Shown here in pieces: positions 28,391 through 37,335 of a stretch of DNA of 64,000 nt. The first letter of the stretch is position 1. The number at the start of each line of letters is the position of its first letter. Location of the stretch: positions 153,911 through 217,910 of the forward strand of contig NZ_JAACJR010000009.1 of assembly GCF_009939225.1 (NCBI RefSeq). The letters are read 5' to 3'. Made by a program: the position numbers and the translations under genes. Below the pieces are notes generated by a model that did not search any database, was not told the DNA's origin, and worked only from the letters and a program-made list of their open reading frames with translations. The DNA comes from Sediminibacterium soli (GTDB lineage Bacteria; Bacteroidota; Bacteroidia; Chitinophagales; Chitinophagaceae).

Positions 28391-29908
28391 TTACCTGATA
28401 TTGTATTGTATCGCCAGCCGTGCATGCATATTCAATACGCTGTTTCCCGATTGCCAGATATAACTGTTTGTTTTGATCAATTGCAGCAGTCCCGAGAAAA
28501 CAAATTGCCTGTACTGCCAGCGGGGTGCAACACCCAGGCCGAGATCAACCCATTTAACGCTTCTGTTCACAGGATCGCGATTAATTCTTTCCAGGATAAA
28601 ACCAAGTCGTTTGGGGCCATTCACCCAGGTCATATCCACGGATAATACATTTGCACCGTATCCTGCCCCGGCGCCAAGTATCTGGTTATAGTGGGTGTAC
28701 CCCTCAACCAGCTGGCCATGCACATACCAGTTACCGGCGTTACGAACCATCCAATCCGGCGTCTGGCTCATTTGCGTCAATTCCAAACCCAGTTCGATCC
28801 TTTTGCCGGCTGATCTCGGGATGATCTTTCTGAACCCTGCGAGGTAGGCGGCAGAATGACTGGGTCCCATAGCGTAATCCCTAAAGTTCACGCCGTAATC
28901 GTTAAACCCGTATTCTGCGTATACTTCAAAATGCGCTTTGGGAAATACCCAGCGAAAGAAGAACGAAGCCAGCTGGTCACGGCTGAGAGAGTCCTCGCTG
29001 AGTGCCCCATTCTTTTGCACCGACAAAGCCAGCACGGGAAAATAGCGTTCAAAGAAAGCCGATGGCGCACCGGAATTGGTACCCGTATAGGTCTGTATCG
29101 ACCTGGTAAAGCCAAGAAACAAACCAGGAACCCATTTGGGTTGGTAACTGATCACGAGACTATTGAGGTAACGCCTGTTAGCGCCAACCTTGCTTAACCT
29201 AAAATTGGTGTTCTCAAATGCATAAGTGGAATCGGCAGAAAGCCATCCACCCATAAGCTGCCATTCAAAACTGCCGATAAATGTTTTGCCCGGCTTACGA
29301 GATCTAAAGAACAGATGCGGGAAACCCGGTGCGTTATTGCTCATCAGAAGCGAGCTGTGCACGCCCGGTCCCCACCACATATTTTCGCTTGAAACACCGG
29401 CGGCAACTTTTCCAACATTCAGTTGAAGATAGGATTGACCGGGAAAGAGTTTCGTAAAGTTTTTGGATTTGCCGGTTCCATATTCAGCAGAGGAAGGGAA
29501 CGCAGGATTGGCGGCGAAAACAAATTCGGGCTGGAGTTGTATCTCAACAGGCCCGATTACAGAACGAATTCCTGCGCTGAACATCGCCTGGTAACCCTTC
29601 GCGCCGATCATGGCACCATCGTTCCAGCCATAAGGGTGATGGCTGTTAAATTGCTGCACAAAAGACAGCGGAAGCACCACCAGTCTTTTACGGATTCCTG
29701 GCAGCAGACCAACACTATCCGGTTCAACAACCGCACTGGTACGGTTGATCGTGAAAGAGGATGCAGAATCCGAGTTGTTCAGCAACTGTGAAGTCCGGAG
29801 ATCGAGGATATTACCCGGCAATCCGTGCATTTCCTGCGCACTAACCATGCAGGGCAATCCGGCAAGAAGGCAACAGGTGAATAGGACTGAAAAAAGATTT
29901 GGCTTCAC
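28391..29908 (-). CDS. Capsule assembly Wzi family outer-membrane protein (GTG start)
   Basis: A 505-residue paralogue of the preceding-strand neighbour, with signal peptide (FTCCLLAGLPCMVSAQ) and PYGWNDGAMIGAKGYQ, SSENMWWGPG, SNNAPGFPHLFF. It should sit in the outer membrane and hold or guide the exported polymer. The start codon is GTG (29908). It abuts the other Wzi gene with no gap and lies five bases after the CapD-like gene, so the three form one transcript end. A gene duplication in place is likely. Confidence 0.83.
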   Translation of the reverse strand: MKPNLFSVLFTCCLLAGLPCMVSAQEMHGLPGNILDLRTSQLLNNSDSASSFTINRTSAVVEPDSVGLLPGIRKRLVVLPLSFVQQFNSHHPYGWNDGAMIGAKGYQAMFSAGIRSVIGPVEIQLQPEFVFAANPAFPSSAEYGTGKSKNFTKLFPGQSYLQLNVGKVAAGVSSENMWWGPGVHSSLLMSNNAPGFPHLFFRSRKPGKTFIGSFEWQLMGGWLSADSTYAFENTNFRLSKVGANRRYLNSLVISYQPKWVPGLFLGFTRSIQTYTGTNSGAPSAFFERYFPVLALSVQKNGALSEDSLSRDQLASFFFRWVFPKAHFEVYAEYGFNDYGVNFRDYAMGPSHSAAYLAGFRKIIPRSAGKRIELGLELTQMSQTPDWMVRNAGNWYVHGQLVEGYTHYNQILGAGAGYGANVLSVDMTWVNGPKRLGFILERINRDPVNRSVKWVDLGLGVAPRWQYRQFVFSGLLQLIKTNSYIWQSGNSVLNMHARLAIQYNIR

Positions 29909-29914
29909 TTAAGT

Positions 29915-31849
29915 CTAAATTGCCCGCGTAATGGAGACTACTTTGTTTTCCTGTTTATCCAGGCTTTCAAAAATGGAGTTGTTACTGACAAATTCGGGGA
30001 CAAGTTCTTTCATTCTGGCAACGATCTGCATGGTGCTTTGTTTTGTCCGCGCCAGCTGAATCAGATCATTGAATTCGTGTTCAATCGAGTCTGAAGACGG
30101 CTGACGGACCTTGGCGATCATGATTTTCTCATGATAGGTAGGCAATGTGTTCTCAGAATCCATCAGCAGTTCCTCGTACAGTTTTTCGCCGGGGCGCAAA
30201 CCGGAATATTTGATCTCAACGTCCACTCCCGGGATCAGTCCGTACAAACGGATCATTTTCTTGGCAAGATCAACAATGGGAACGGGTTTACCCATATCAA
30301 AAACAAAGATCTCACCGCCCTTGCCCATGGAGCCGGCCTCCAGCACCAGCTGGCAGGCCTCTGGGATTGTCATAAAGAAACGGGTGATATTCGGATGCGT
30401 AACGGTAACCGGACCGCCTTTTTCAATCTGTTCCTTAAAACGGATGATCACCGATCCGTTTGAACCGAGCACATTGCCAAAACGGGTTGTGATGAATTTG
30501 ATAGGCGGACGATTGTTCTCCTTTGGTTCAAGGCTAACGCTGTGATGCAGATACTGTACGTATGCCTCAGCCAGTCGCTTAGATGCACCCATTACGTTGG
30601 TAGGGTTGACGGCTTTATCAGTGGATACCATCACAAAACGCTGTACCTGGTGTTTTACTGCAAGGTCCGCCATCATCTTTGTCCCCATCACATTTGTCAG
30701 TATCGCCTCTGTGGGCGATAATTCCATCATGGGAACATGTTTATAAGCAGCAGCATGGTAAACATAATGAGGTTTAAATTCCTCGAACAGTTCTCTCATA
30801 CGGTGTTCGTTCCTGATATCTCCCAAGTAGGAAATACAGTTCACATCCGTTTTTATTTCTTTTAATTCAAGTTCAAGCTGGTGGAGCGGCGTTTCGGCCT
30901 GATCGCAAAGAATAATAATTTCAGGATGGTATCGCAGCAACTGCCTGACAATTTCACTGCCGATAGAGCCGGCGGCCCCTGTAACCAGGATACGCTTGCC
31001 GCCGATCTGTGCATCGATCTCGTCGTTGTTTATGCGTATAGGTTCTCTTTCAAGAAGGTTTTCGATTTTGATGGTCTGAAGTTGACGGGCCGAGAACTGG
31101 CCATTTATCCAGCGATCGATGGGGGGGACATTTAGAACTTTGATATTGTGATCAAGACAAAAATCAACCAATTCGTTCTTCTTTGCCGGTGGAATGGTAA
31201 ACGCAGCAATAATGAGTTCATCGATCTTCTGTGCGAGAGTAAGTGATTGTAATTCTAAGGTATGATGAATTTTTATACCATCAACTACTTTCCCCACTTT
31301 TCTAACATCGTCCTCAACGAATGCAACAATCGTAGTATTAGAAGAAGAATCGTGTTCCAGAACACGTTTCGTAGCAAATCCCGCCTCTCCCGCGCCGTAA
31401 ATAATCACGTTCTTGCGATCCATTTTATAACTACGCAAATATGAAAATGCATATTTGACCAGTACACGATATGATATCAGGAACAGAAAACTGAAAAGCG
31501 CATTAATAATCAGAGTAACTGGTGAAAACGAAAGTGCACCACCAGAGTTGGAAGATACCAGAGTGATAATAAACAACACGAAAGTTGTCATCAATATCGC
31601 ATAGCAAATGCGAAGTGCATCCTGCAAACCCGTATATCGGATAATACCGGCGTAGGTGCGCACATTAATGAAAACAATAGAGCTGATCAGGGAGAGAATT
31701 AATACGTTACCGCTAAGCTCTCGAAAATTGATCGCCTCCATGGAAAGGTTATAGCGAATCAGGTTGGCAAATATCAGAGCAAAGCAACAAATGCCGAGAT
31801 CGATCAAAAAAATGATCCAACGAGGTACAAAATTAATTTTTTTAATCAT
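29915..31849 (-). CDS. Membrane nucleotide-sugar 4,6-dehydratase (PglF/CapD/WbpM-like)
   Basis: A 644-residue protein. Four N-terminal membrane helices (to about 130) are followed by a CoA-binding-like domain (VIIYGAGEAG) and a catalytic SDR domain with VTGAAGSIGSEIVRQL (about 285), YHAAAYKHVPMME and the STDKAVNPTNVMGASKR motif that carries the TDK catalytic triplet of PglF-type enzymes. Family members convert UDP-GlcNAc to the 4-keto-6-deoxy sugar. The next three genes are aminotransferase, acetyltransferase and sugar transferase, so this is probably step one of a UDP-di-N-acetylbacillosamine route. A C7 run lies in the coding strand at 31127-31121. Confidence 0.92.
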   Translation of the reverse strand: MIKKINFVPRWIIFLIDLGICCFALIFANLIRYNLSMEAINFRELSGNVLILSLISSIVFINVRTYAGIIRYTGLQDALRICYAILMTTFVLFIITLVSSNSGGALSFSPVTLIINALFSFLFLISYRVLVKYAFSYLRSYKMDRKNVIIYGAGEAGFATKRVLEHDSSSNTTIVAFVEDDVRKVGKVVDGIKIHHTLELQSLTLAQKIDELIIAAFTIPPAKKNELVDFCLDHNIKVLNVPPIDRWINGQFSARQLQTIKIENLLEREPIRINNDEIDAQIGGKRILVTGAAGSIGSEIVRQLLRYHPEIIILCDQAETPLHQLELELKEIKTDVNCISYLGDIRNEHRMRELFEEFKPHYVYHAAAYKHVPMMELSPTEAILTNVMGTKMMADLAVKHQVQRFVMVSTDKAVNPTNVMGASKRLAEAYVQYLHHSVSLEPKENNRPPIKFITTRFGNVLGSNGSVIIRFKEQIEKGGPVTVTHPNITRFFMTIPEACQLVLEAGSMGKGGEIFVFDMGKPVPIVDLAKKMIRLYGLIPGVDVEIKYSGLRPGEKLYEELLMDSENTLPTYHEKIMIAKVRQPSSDSIEHEFNDLIQLARTKQSTMQIVARMKELVPEFVSNNSIFESLDKQENKVVSITRAI

Positions 31850-31907
31850 ACCGGATCTATATAATCACAAAATAAGTAAAAAAAATGAATATTAAAAACA
31901 ATATAAA

Positions 31908-33035
31908 TCAATACAATTCATCGATGGATTCAGCAACCCTTGTCAATTCCTCCGCAGAGATATTTGACCCAGATGGCAAACAAAGTCCATTTTTGAATAA
32001 TTTTTCCGAAACAGTTCCTCCATAGTAACGTGTCCCGGAAAACACGGGCTGCATATGCATTGGTTTCCACAGGGGTCGGCTTTCAATATTCTCAGCTTCC
32101 AGTTTTTCCCTTATATTCTCTCTGGTTATACCATTTGCTTTATCAGGGTCAACCGTAATACATGTTAACCATCTATTACTAGACGAACCACTCGGTTCAT
32201 CAAGAAAATCAAACCCGGTTCTCTCTCTAAAATATGACCTATAGAACTCAAAAACCGCTCTTCGCTGTCTTACCCGTTCATCTAAAACCTCCATTTGACC
32301 ACGTCCAATTCCAGCGCAAATATTACTCATCCGGTAATTATACCCGATCTCTGTATGTTGATAATGGGGTGCTGGATCTCTTGCTTGCGTAGATAAAAAA
32401 CGGGCCTTCTGAATAGCCATCTCATCTTTAGATACCAGTGCGCCTCCACCGGATGTGGTGATTATCTTATTTCCATTAAATGATAATATTCCAAAACGGC
32501 CCAGCGTGCCACATTTTCTTCCAAAGTAAATTGATCCTAATGCTTCTGCAGCATCCTCGATAATAGGAATATCAAATTCTTCAGAAATGGCCAAAATTTC
32601 ATTCATGTTTGCCGGCATTCCATAAAGATGCACCGGAATAATGGCTTTTGGTTTTTTCCCGTGAGCAAGTCTATCTTCAATCGCCTGTCTTAAATAGACA
32701 GGACACATATTCCATGTTTCTTCCTCTGAGTCAATAAATATGGGCGTGGCCCTCTGATATAAAATAGGATTTGCCGTCGCTGAAAACGTAAAACTTTGAC
32801 ATAACACTTCATCTCCGGAGCCGACCCCAAGTAAAATTAAGGCCAAATGCAGTGCAGCTGTACCCGAACTCAAAGCTGCAGCGTGTGAAATAGATAAATA
32901 ATTCTGTATGTCCTTTTCAAAACCATCAACATTGGGACCTAAGGGCGCCACCCAATTCGAACTAAATGCGTCATTTACAAAATCCAGTTCTCTTCCACCC
33001 ATGTGTGGCGAGGAAAGCCATATTCTATTCTTCAT
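31908..33035 (-). CDS. DegT/DnrJ/EryC1/StrS family sugar aminotransferase (PglE-like)
   Basis: A 375-residue PLP enzyme. The PLP lysine is K190 in SFNGNKIITTSGGGA, the Asp that contacts the pyridine N is in IIEDAAEALGS, and ALSSGTAALHLAL is the phosphate-binding strand. PglE-type enzymes aminate the C4 keto group made by PglF. Gene order with PglF, PglD and PglC homologues supports UDP-4-amino-4,6-dideoxy-GlcNAc as product. It overlaps the acetyltransferase gene by 11 bases. Base composition is clearly more AT-rich than the CapD-like gene. Confidence 0.92.
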   Translation of the reverse strand: MKNRIWLSSPHMGGRELDFVNDAFSSNWVAPLGPNVDGFEKDIQNYLSISHAAALSSGTAALHLALILLGVGSGDEVLCQSFTFSATANPILYQRATPIFIDSEEETWNMCPVYLRQAIEDRLAHGKKPKAIIPVHLYGMPANMNEILAISEEFDIPIIEDAAEALGSIYFGRKCGTLGRFGILSFNGNKIITTSGGGALVSKDEMAIQKARFLSTQARDPAPHYQHTEIGYNYRMSNICAGIGRGQMEVLDERVRQRRAVFEFYRSYFRERTGFDFLDEPSGSSSNRWLTCITVDPDKANGITRENIREKLEAENIESRPLWKPMHMQPVFSGTRYYGGTVSEKLFKNGLCLPSGSNISAEELTRVAESIDELY

Positions 33036-33633
33036 CCTTGCTTTTTTTTATTATGCGTCCAGGAACACCGACTACAACTGAGTAATCAGGAATATTTTGT
33101 ATGATAACTGCGCCCGCACCAATAACACACCATTTACCAATAGAAATTCCCGGTATTACCGTGGCACCAGCTCCGATCTGTGTTCCCTCTTCAATAGTTA
33201 CATTGCCACACAGCAGGGAACCCGGAGAAATATGCACGAAATCGTGTACACAGCAGTCATGATCTATCGAGGCCGAAGTATTTACAATACAGTGTTCGCC
33301 TATTATCGTATCCCGTTGTATAATTGCTCCTTGAAAAACAACTGTACCGGCTCCTAATTTTACATTTCTGTCTACAATGGCCGTGGGGTGAATTAATTTT
33401 CCAAAAAAATGATGACATTTTTTGCTTATCGCCCGTCTTGCTTCATTACTCCCAATAGCTATAATCAGCTCTTCCCCCTGAAAAGAGAAAGGCTCATAAG
33501 GTCCCGAAACGCAATACTCTCCAAGTTTGTTAATAGAGCTATTATCATCATATATAACATCTACTTTTTGATCAAGAGATTCTACAATACTACATATAAC
33601 TTTTGCGTGACCGCCTGCACCAATCAAAATCAT
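33025..33633 (-). CDS. Sugar O/N-acetyltransferase with left-handed beta helix (PglD-like)
   Basis: A 202-residue acetyltransferase. The N-terminal Rossmann-like part starts MILIGAGGHAKV, and hexapeptide repeats run from about 82 to 190 (HPTAIVDRN, AGTVVFQGAII, GEHCIVNTSASIDHDC, GAGATVIPGI). The His at residue 125 falls where PglD enzymes have their catalytic base. It should acetylate the 4-amino group of the UDP-sugar made by the preceding two enzymes. Two bases separate it from the sugar transferase gene. Confidence 0.9.
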   Translation of the reverse strand: MILIGAGGHAKVICSIVESLDQKVDVIYDDNSSINKLGEYCVSGPYEPFSFQGEELIIAIGSNEARRAISKKCHHFFGKLIHPTAIVDRNVKLGAGTVVFQGAIIQRDTIIGEHCIVNTSASIDHDCCVHDFVHISPGSLLCGNVTIEEGTQIGAGATVIPGISIGKWCVIGAGAVIIQNIPDYSVVVGVPGRIIKKSKDEE

Positions 33634-33635
33634 GA

Positions 33636-34235
33636 TTAATTCCCTTTAAAAGGTAGCGTAGTTGAGTATCCTTCCATGTTAATTCCTTTTGCCAGGAATA
33701 CATTTCGAATCGTTAATAACATGATTTTAATATCAACTAAAAAAGAATAATTATCAACATACCAGACATCCATTTCGAATTTCCTCTCCCAAGGAAGCGC
33801 ATTACGACCATTTACTTGTGCCCACCCTGTTATACCAGGTCTCACCTCATGCCTCCTAAATTGTGTTGAATCATAAAGAGGTAGATATTCAGGCAACAAC
33901 GGCCTTGGACCAACTACGCTCATATCTCCTTTAACAACATTAATAAGTTGCGGCAGCTCATCAAGAGAAGTCCTGCGCAGAAAATATCCGAATCTTGTTA
34001 ATCTCTTCTCATCGGGAAGCAATTGCCCAAAACGATCCTTTTGATCCGTCATGGTTTTGAATTTGATCAATTGAAAAATTCTTCCACCTTTTCCTGGTCT
34101 CATTTGAACAAAAAAAGGGTTACCTGAATTGATCCAGAAAAATAAGAGAGCGATAGGTACGGTAATCGGCAGCGTTATGACTAATAACAATAAAGCAAAT
34201 AAAACATCACCAACCCGTTTTATGACATCATACAT
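33636..34235 (-). CDS. Initiating sugar-1-phosphate transferase (PglC-like)
   Basis: A 199-residue monotopic phosphoglycosyl transferase that moves a sugar phosphate from a UDP-sugar to undecaprenyl phosphate. It has the [15 protein letters not shown] re-entrant helix, [19 protein letters not shown] with the catalytic Asp-Glu and [17 protein letters not shown]. It is the small catalytic core without the extra WcaJ helices, as in PglC. Its presence beside PglF/E/D homologues implies that diNAcBac-type sugar is the first sugar of this locus's unit. ATG at 34235, two bases after the upstream stop, is chosen over TTG at 34259. Confidence 0.93.
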   Translation of the reverse strand: MYDVIKRVGDVLFALLLLVITLPITVPIALLFFWINSGNPFFVQMRPGKGGRIFQLIKFKTMTDQKDRFGQLLPDEKRLTRFGYFLRRTSLDELPQLINVVKGDMSVVGPRPLLPEYLPLYDSTQFRRHEVRPGITGWAQVNGRNALPWERKFEMDVWYVDNYSFLVDIKIMLLTIRNVFLAKGINMEGYSTTLPFKGN

Positions 34236-34237
34236 CT

Positions 34238-35470
34238 TTAACTCATATTTCGTAAACAATCCAGATACCGCCGTGCCAATACGGTTCTATCAAAATTCGC
34301 TTTTGCATAATTATATCCATTCAATCCCTGATTTTTAGCCAGGCTTTCGTCTTGAAGATACATACGCACTTTATCTGCGAAATCCTTTGGATTTTCAGGA
34401 TCCACAAAAATTCCAGCGTTTGCATTCTCCACCAATTCTCGGGAAACACCATCAATTGCCATCAAAATCGGTTTCTTGCAGCTCATGTAATCAAATGTCT
34501 TATTCGAATAGACCGTTTTAAAAGTATCTGCCTTTTTCAAAACCGACGCACCCATGTCTGACGCAAGGATGTACTTAAACACCTCCTGCTTAGGCACCGA
34601 GTCAATAAATCTTACATTAGTAAGACCACGTAAAGAAACCTGTTCAATAAGCATCTGCTTTTGCATACCATCGCCTATAAGCAAAAAAAGAATCGGAGTG
34701 TCCTTTAGCAATTCAGCTGCTTCAATTATTTGAATTAAATGATTAGCCACTCCATGTGCTCCCACATAAGTAATTACAAAATTCTCATTTAAACGATGCT
34801 GCTTACGGAAAAAATCACCATTAAAATTCTGAAGTAATTCCTCAGATAGCTTAAAATCAGCTGCATTAGGAATTAAAATAATTTTATCAGGTGATACATT
34901 TTTATTACGAATCAATAGTGTGCGGAAGGCTGGGGTCAACACACTTATGAGTTTCGCCTTCTTATAAATGAATGCTTCTAAAAGATAGGCGATTTTAATA
35001 ACAAATTTATTAGTTACAACTCCGGTATCAATTGCCGATTCCGGCCAAAGATCCCGAATTTCAAAAACAAGTGCAGCTCGTTTAATTCGTGAAATAACAT
35101 ACCCTGATATTCCGATAAATAAAGGAGGTGAAGACACTATAACAATATCGAACTGCCCCCTGACTTTAAACAAGCCCGCCCAAACCGACGAAAAAACAAA
35201 ACTGAAATAGCCCCAAAGTCGACCAAGGAAGCTAGAATTGTAATGCTCTGATACGTGACATCGAAAAACCTTTATACCAAGCTGATCATTAACAACAAAA
35301 TATTTTCCTTTGTAACGTGAGGCTTTTTCAAATCCGTTATAATGCATCATTCCAGCAATAACTGTAACCTCACATCCCATAGATTTCCACACTTGTGTAA
35401 TCTCATTCCATCTCGAACCTCCTGGATCGTCAACTTCCAAGTAATACTGATGAATTAATAGTATTCTCAT
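34238..35470 (-). CDS. Glycosyltransferase family 4 (WbuB-like)
   Basis: A 410-residue GT-B transferase. It opens MRILLIHQYYLEVDDPGGSR and has VFEIRDLWPESAID, the signature of WbuB/PglA-like enzymes that add the second sugar onto an undecaprenyl-linked HexNAc. The donor side has YVGAHGVANHLIQIIEAAELL. It partners naturally with the PglC-like gene. Its start lies 41 bases inside the end of the upstream heparinase-like gene. Confidence 0.9.
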   Translation of the reverse strand: MRILLIHQYYLEVDDPGGSRWNEITQVWKSMGCEVTVIAGMMHYNGFEKASRYKGKYFVVNDQLGIKVFRCHVSEHYNSSFLGRLWGYFSFVFSSVWAGLFKVRGQFDIVIVSSPPLFIGISGYVISRIKRAALVFEIRDLWPESAIDTGVVTNKFVIKIAYLLEAFIYKKAKLISVLTPAFRTLLIRNKNVSPDKIILIPNAADFKLSEELLQNFNGDFFRKQHRLNENFVITYVGAHGVANHLIQIIEAAELLKDTPILFLLIGDGMQKQMLIEQVSLRGLTNVRFIDSVPKQEVFKYILASDMGASVLKKADTFKTVYSNKTFDYMSCKKPILMAIDGVSRELVENANAGIFVDPENPKDFADKVRMYLQDESLAKNQGLNGYNYAKANFDRTVLARRYLDCLRNMS

Positions 35471-37331
35471 ATAATCTTAGCTCAGTTTTGATCACGGGTT
35501 CCGTGGTTTGACATTCAAAGTATGGCGCATGCTCTTTAATACCATAGTAATTGCTAACATACCCGTTTTTTACCTGAGGAACAACTCTTTTTCCGCTTCC
35601 GGCTGTAGAACTGCTAATTTTCAAGCTTTCATCAACATGCCATATTTGCTTTATCTGCAATCCTTCTGGTAAACCATGAACAATATCTGATATTTTCCAA
35701 ACCAACTCTCCCTTCTTTTTACAAACAACTCTTTCATGGACAATTCCCTTTTTTACAAAACGAAATGCATTTATCCCACCTTTAAAAATAAAACTGTCAT
35801 CGGTTTCACTCACAGCTACGCTTTGCACAGATGTCCAAAAGTACCAAATGAATCTCGGCCCTTTAAGCATCTGATCGTAATCATTCAACATCACTGAATT
35901 ATGAGATCTGGTTCCACAAAAATATTCAATTGTGGATCTATCTGTATTGTACTGATAGGAACCACCATCATATAAAATATTCCTTCCCTCATGCCAAATG
36001 TCGATATGCAAATTGTCGGCTTGTGCGGGTCTGTCTTTATATCCACCGCACCTTATAACGGTAACTGTTGATTGCTCTCTAAGAATATAGAACCCGCCAA
36101 CAGGATAGCTATTCCAACCACCTCTACGGATTATCGGCTTGAAGAAAACAGGCGAATGGAGTTTGGCATTCATAAAAAAAACTTCTTCATTCCAGGGCCC
36201 ATCCTCATAAAGAGCTTCTCCCGTCAAAAAAATATGCAATGTCTGCAGTTGCGGGCGAAAATCTCTAAAATCACATTCTGTGAACGGGAAAAAAAGAGCA
36301 CCATCATTGGATCCATAATTTGATAAGTAACCCGTATATTCATCTTGAGCATGATATAAAAAATCGAGAGAGGCATATGCACGATCATATACCAACTGGT
36401 GGAAATAATCCTTAGTCTTTTCGGCTATCATAAACGCCATATTCAATAACTGAACAACTACGCGATGATAATTATGACTAAATTGTAAATAGGTGCCGTC
36501 TTTATATATCTGATAAATTATCTCTTTCTCAAACCATTTTTTACCCTTGTGTCTCCATTTTAATGCGCAATCAAAGGATGGAAATAATGATCCTACTATA
36601 TATAATGCCAGCGTTTCAGTAATAGCATGATTATTTCTTACTGCGACCCGAGAAAAATGTATATTATCATAAACATGTTTCATTTGCCAATAAATGGCAT
36701 TGAGTATTATTTGATACTTTTCTTCGGTTAATGAGCCTGAATATCTATAATAATTTAAACCGTAAACCCAGTTTAGTACCCGTAGAGAAATTTCTTGGCT
36801 GCACTTATAATTTGGTCCCCTGTTTATTGGATTAGCGGCAATCCATGATTCAATTTGCCCCCATACCCAGGCGCTATGATCTGTCTTATTATGTTGATCA
36901 TATCGTATTACATCGTAGATAAACGAGAATCTAGATGGCTCCCATACATATTTAATATCTCCATCCTTTTCACTGTAATCTCGGATCTTCGTCCAATGAA
37001 GATTTTTGTTGTACTTATACCCATTTAGTGGGTTAGTCATCCAATCATAATGATCTCCAAGAAAATACCACTGCTTACTAAAATATAAGCGGTACCCATC
37101 TAATACACTATTTACTCGAGAATTGGCAGATGGATTACTTAGTATACCATTATTTAGTAACCCAGCATATGACTGCCAAAGATCTAATGACTCAAATTTT
37201 TTCGTTGGCGGGTCCACTGGAAATTTTCTCTCATAAATCCTAAAGCGGATTAAGAAAAAAAGATAAAGCCGATACAGAACATATCGAAGTCCCATATTAG
37301 CAATTAGGTTAAAATATTTTCTACCTATCAT
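35430..37331 (-). CDS. Heparinase II/III family protein
   Basis: A 633-residue protein of the polysaccharide lyase-like heparinase II/III family. The N-terminal half is helical (alpha/alpha toroid), with RVAVRNNHAITETLALY and SHNYHRVVVQLLNMAF supplying candidate catalytic Asn, His and Tyr residues. The C-terminal beta domain has QADNLHIDIWHEGRNILYDGG. No clear signal peptide is visible, so its place of action is uncertain; in related clusters such proteins may trim or modify the glycan. It sits between the WbuB-like transferase and the carbamoyltransferase. Confidence 0.85.
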   Translation of the reverse strand: MIGRKYFNLIANMGLRYVLYRLYLFFLIRFRIYERKFPVDPPTKKFESLDLWQSYAGLLNNGILSNPSANSRVNSVLDGYRLYFSKQWYFLGDHYDWMTNPLNGYKYNKNLHWTKIRDYSEKDGDIKYVWEPSRFSFIYDVIRYDQHNKTDHSAWVWGQIESWIAANPINRGPNYKCSQEISLRVLNWVYGLNYYRYSGSLTEEKYQIILNAIYWQMKHVYDNIHFSRVAVRNNHAITETLALYIVGSLFPSFDCALKWRHKGKKWFEKEIIYQIYKDGTYLQFSHNYHRVVVQLLNMAFMIAEKTKDYFHQLVYDRAYASLDFLYHAQDEYTGYLSNYGSNDGALFFPFTECDFRDFRPQLQTLHIFLTGEALYEDGPWNEEVFFMNAKLHSPVFFKPIIRRGGWNSYPVGGFYILREQSTVTVIRCGGYKDRPAQADNLHIDIWHEGRNILYDGGSYQYNTDRSTIEYFCGTRSHNSVMLNDYDQMLKGPRFIWYFWTSVQSVAVSETDDSFIFKGGINAFRFVKKGIVHERVVCKKKGELVWKISDIVHGLPEGLQIKQIWHVDESLKISSSTAGSGKRVVPQVKNGYVSNYYGIKEHAPYFECQTTEPVIKTELRLYENTINSSVLLGS

Positions 37332-37335
37332 TGCT

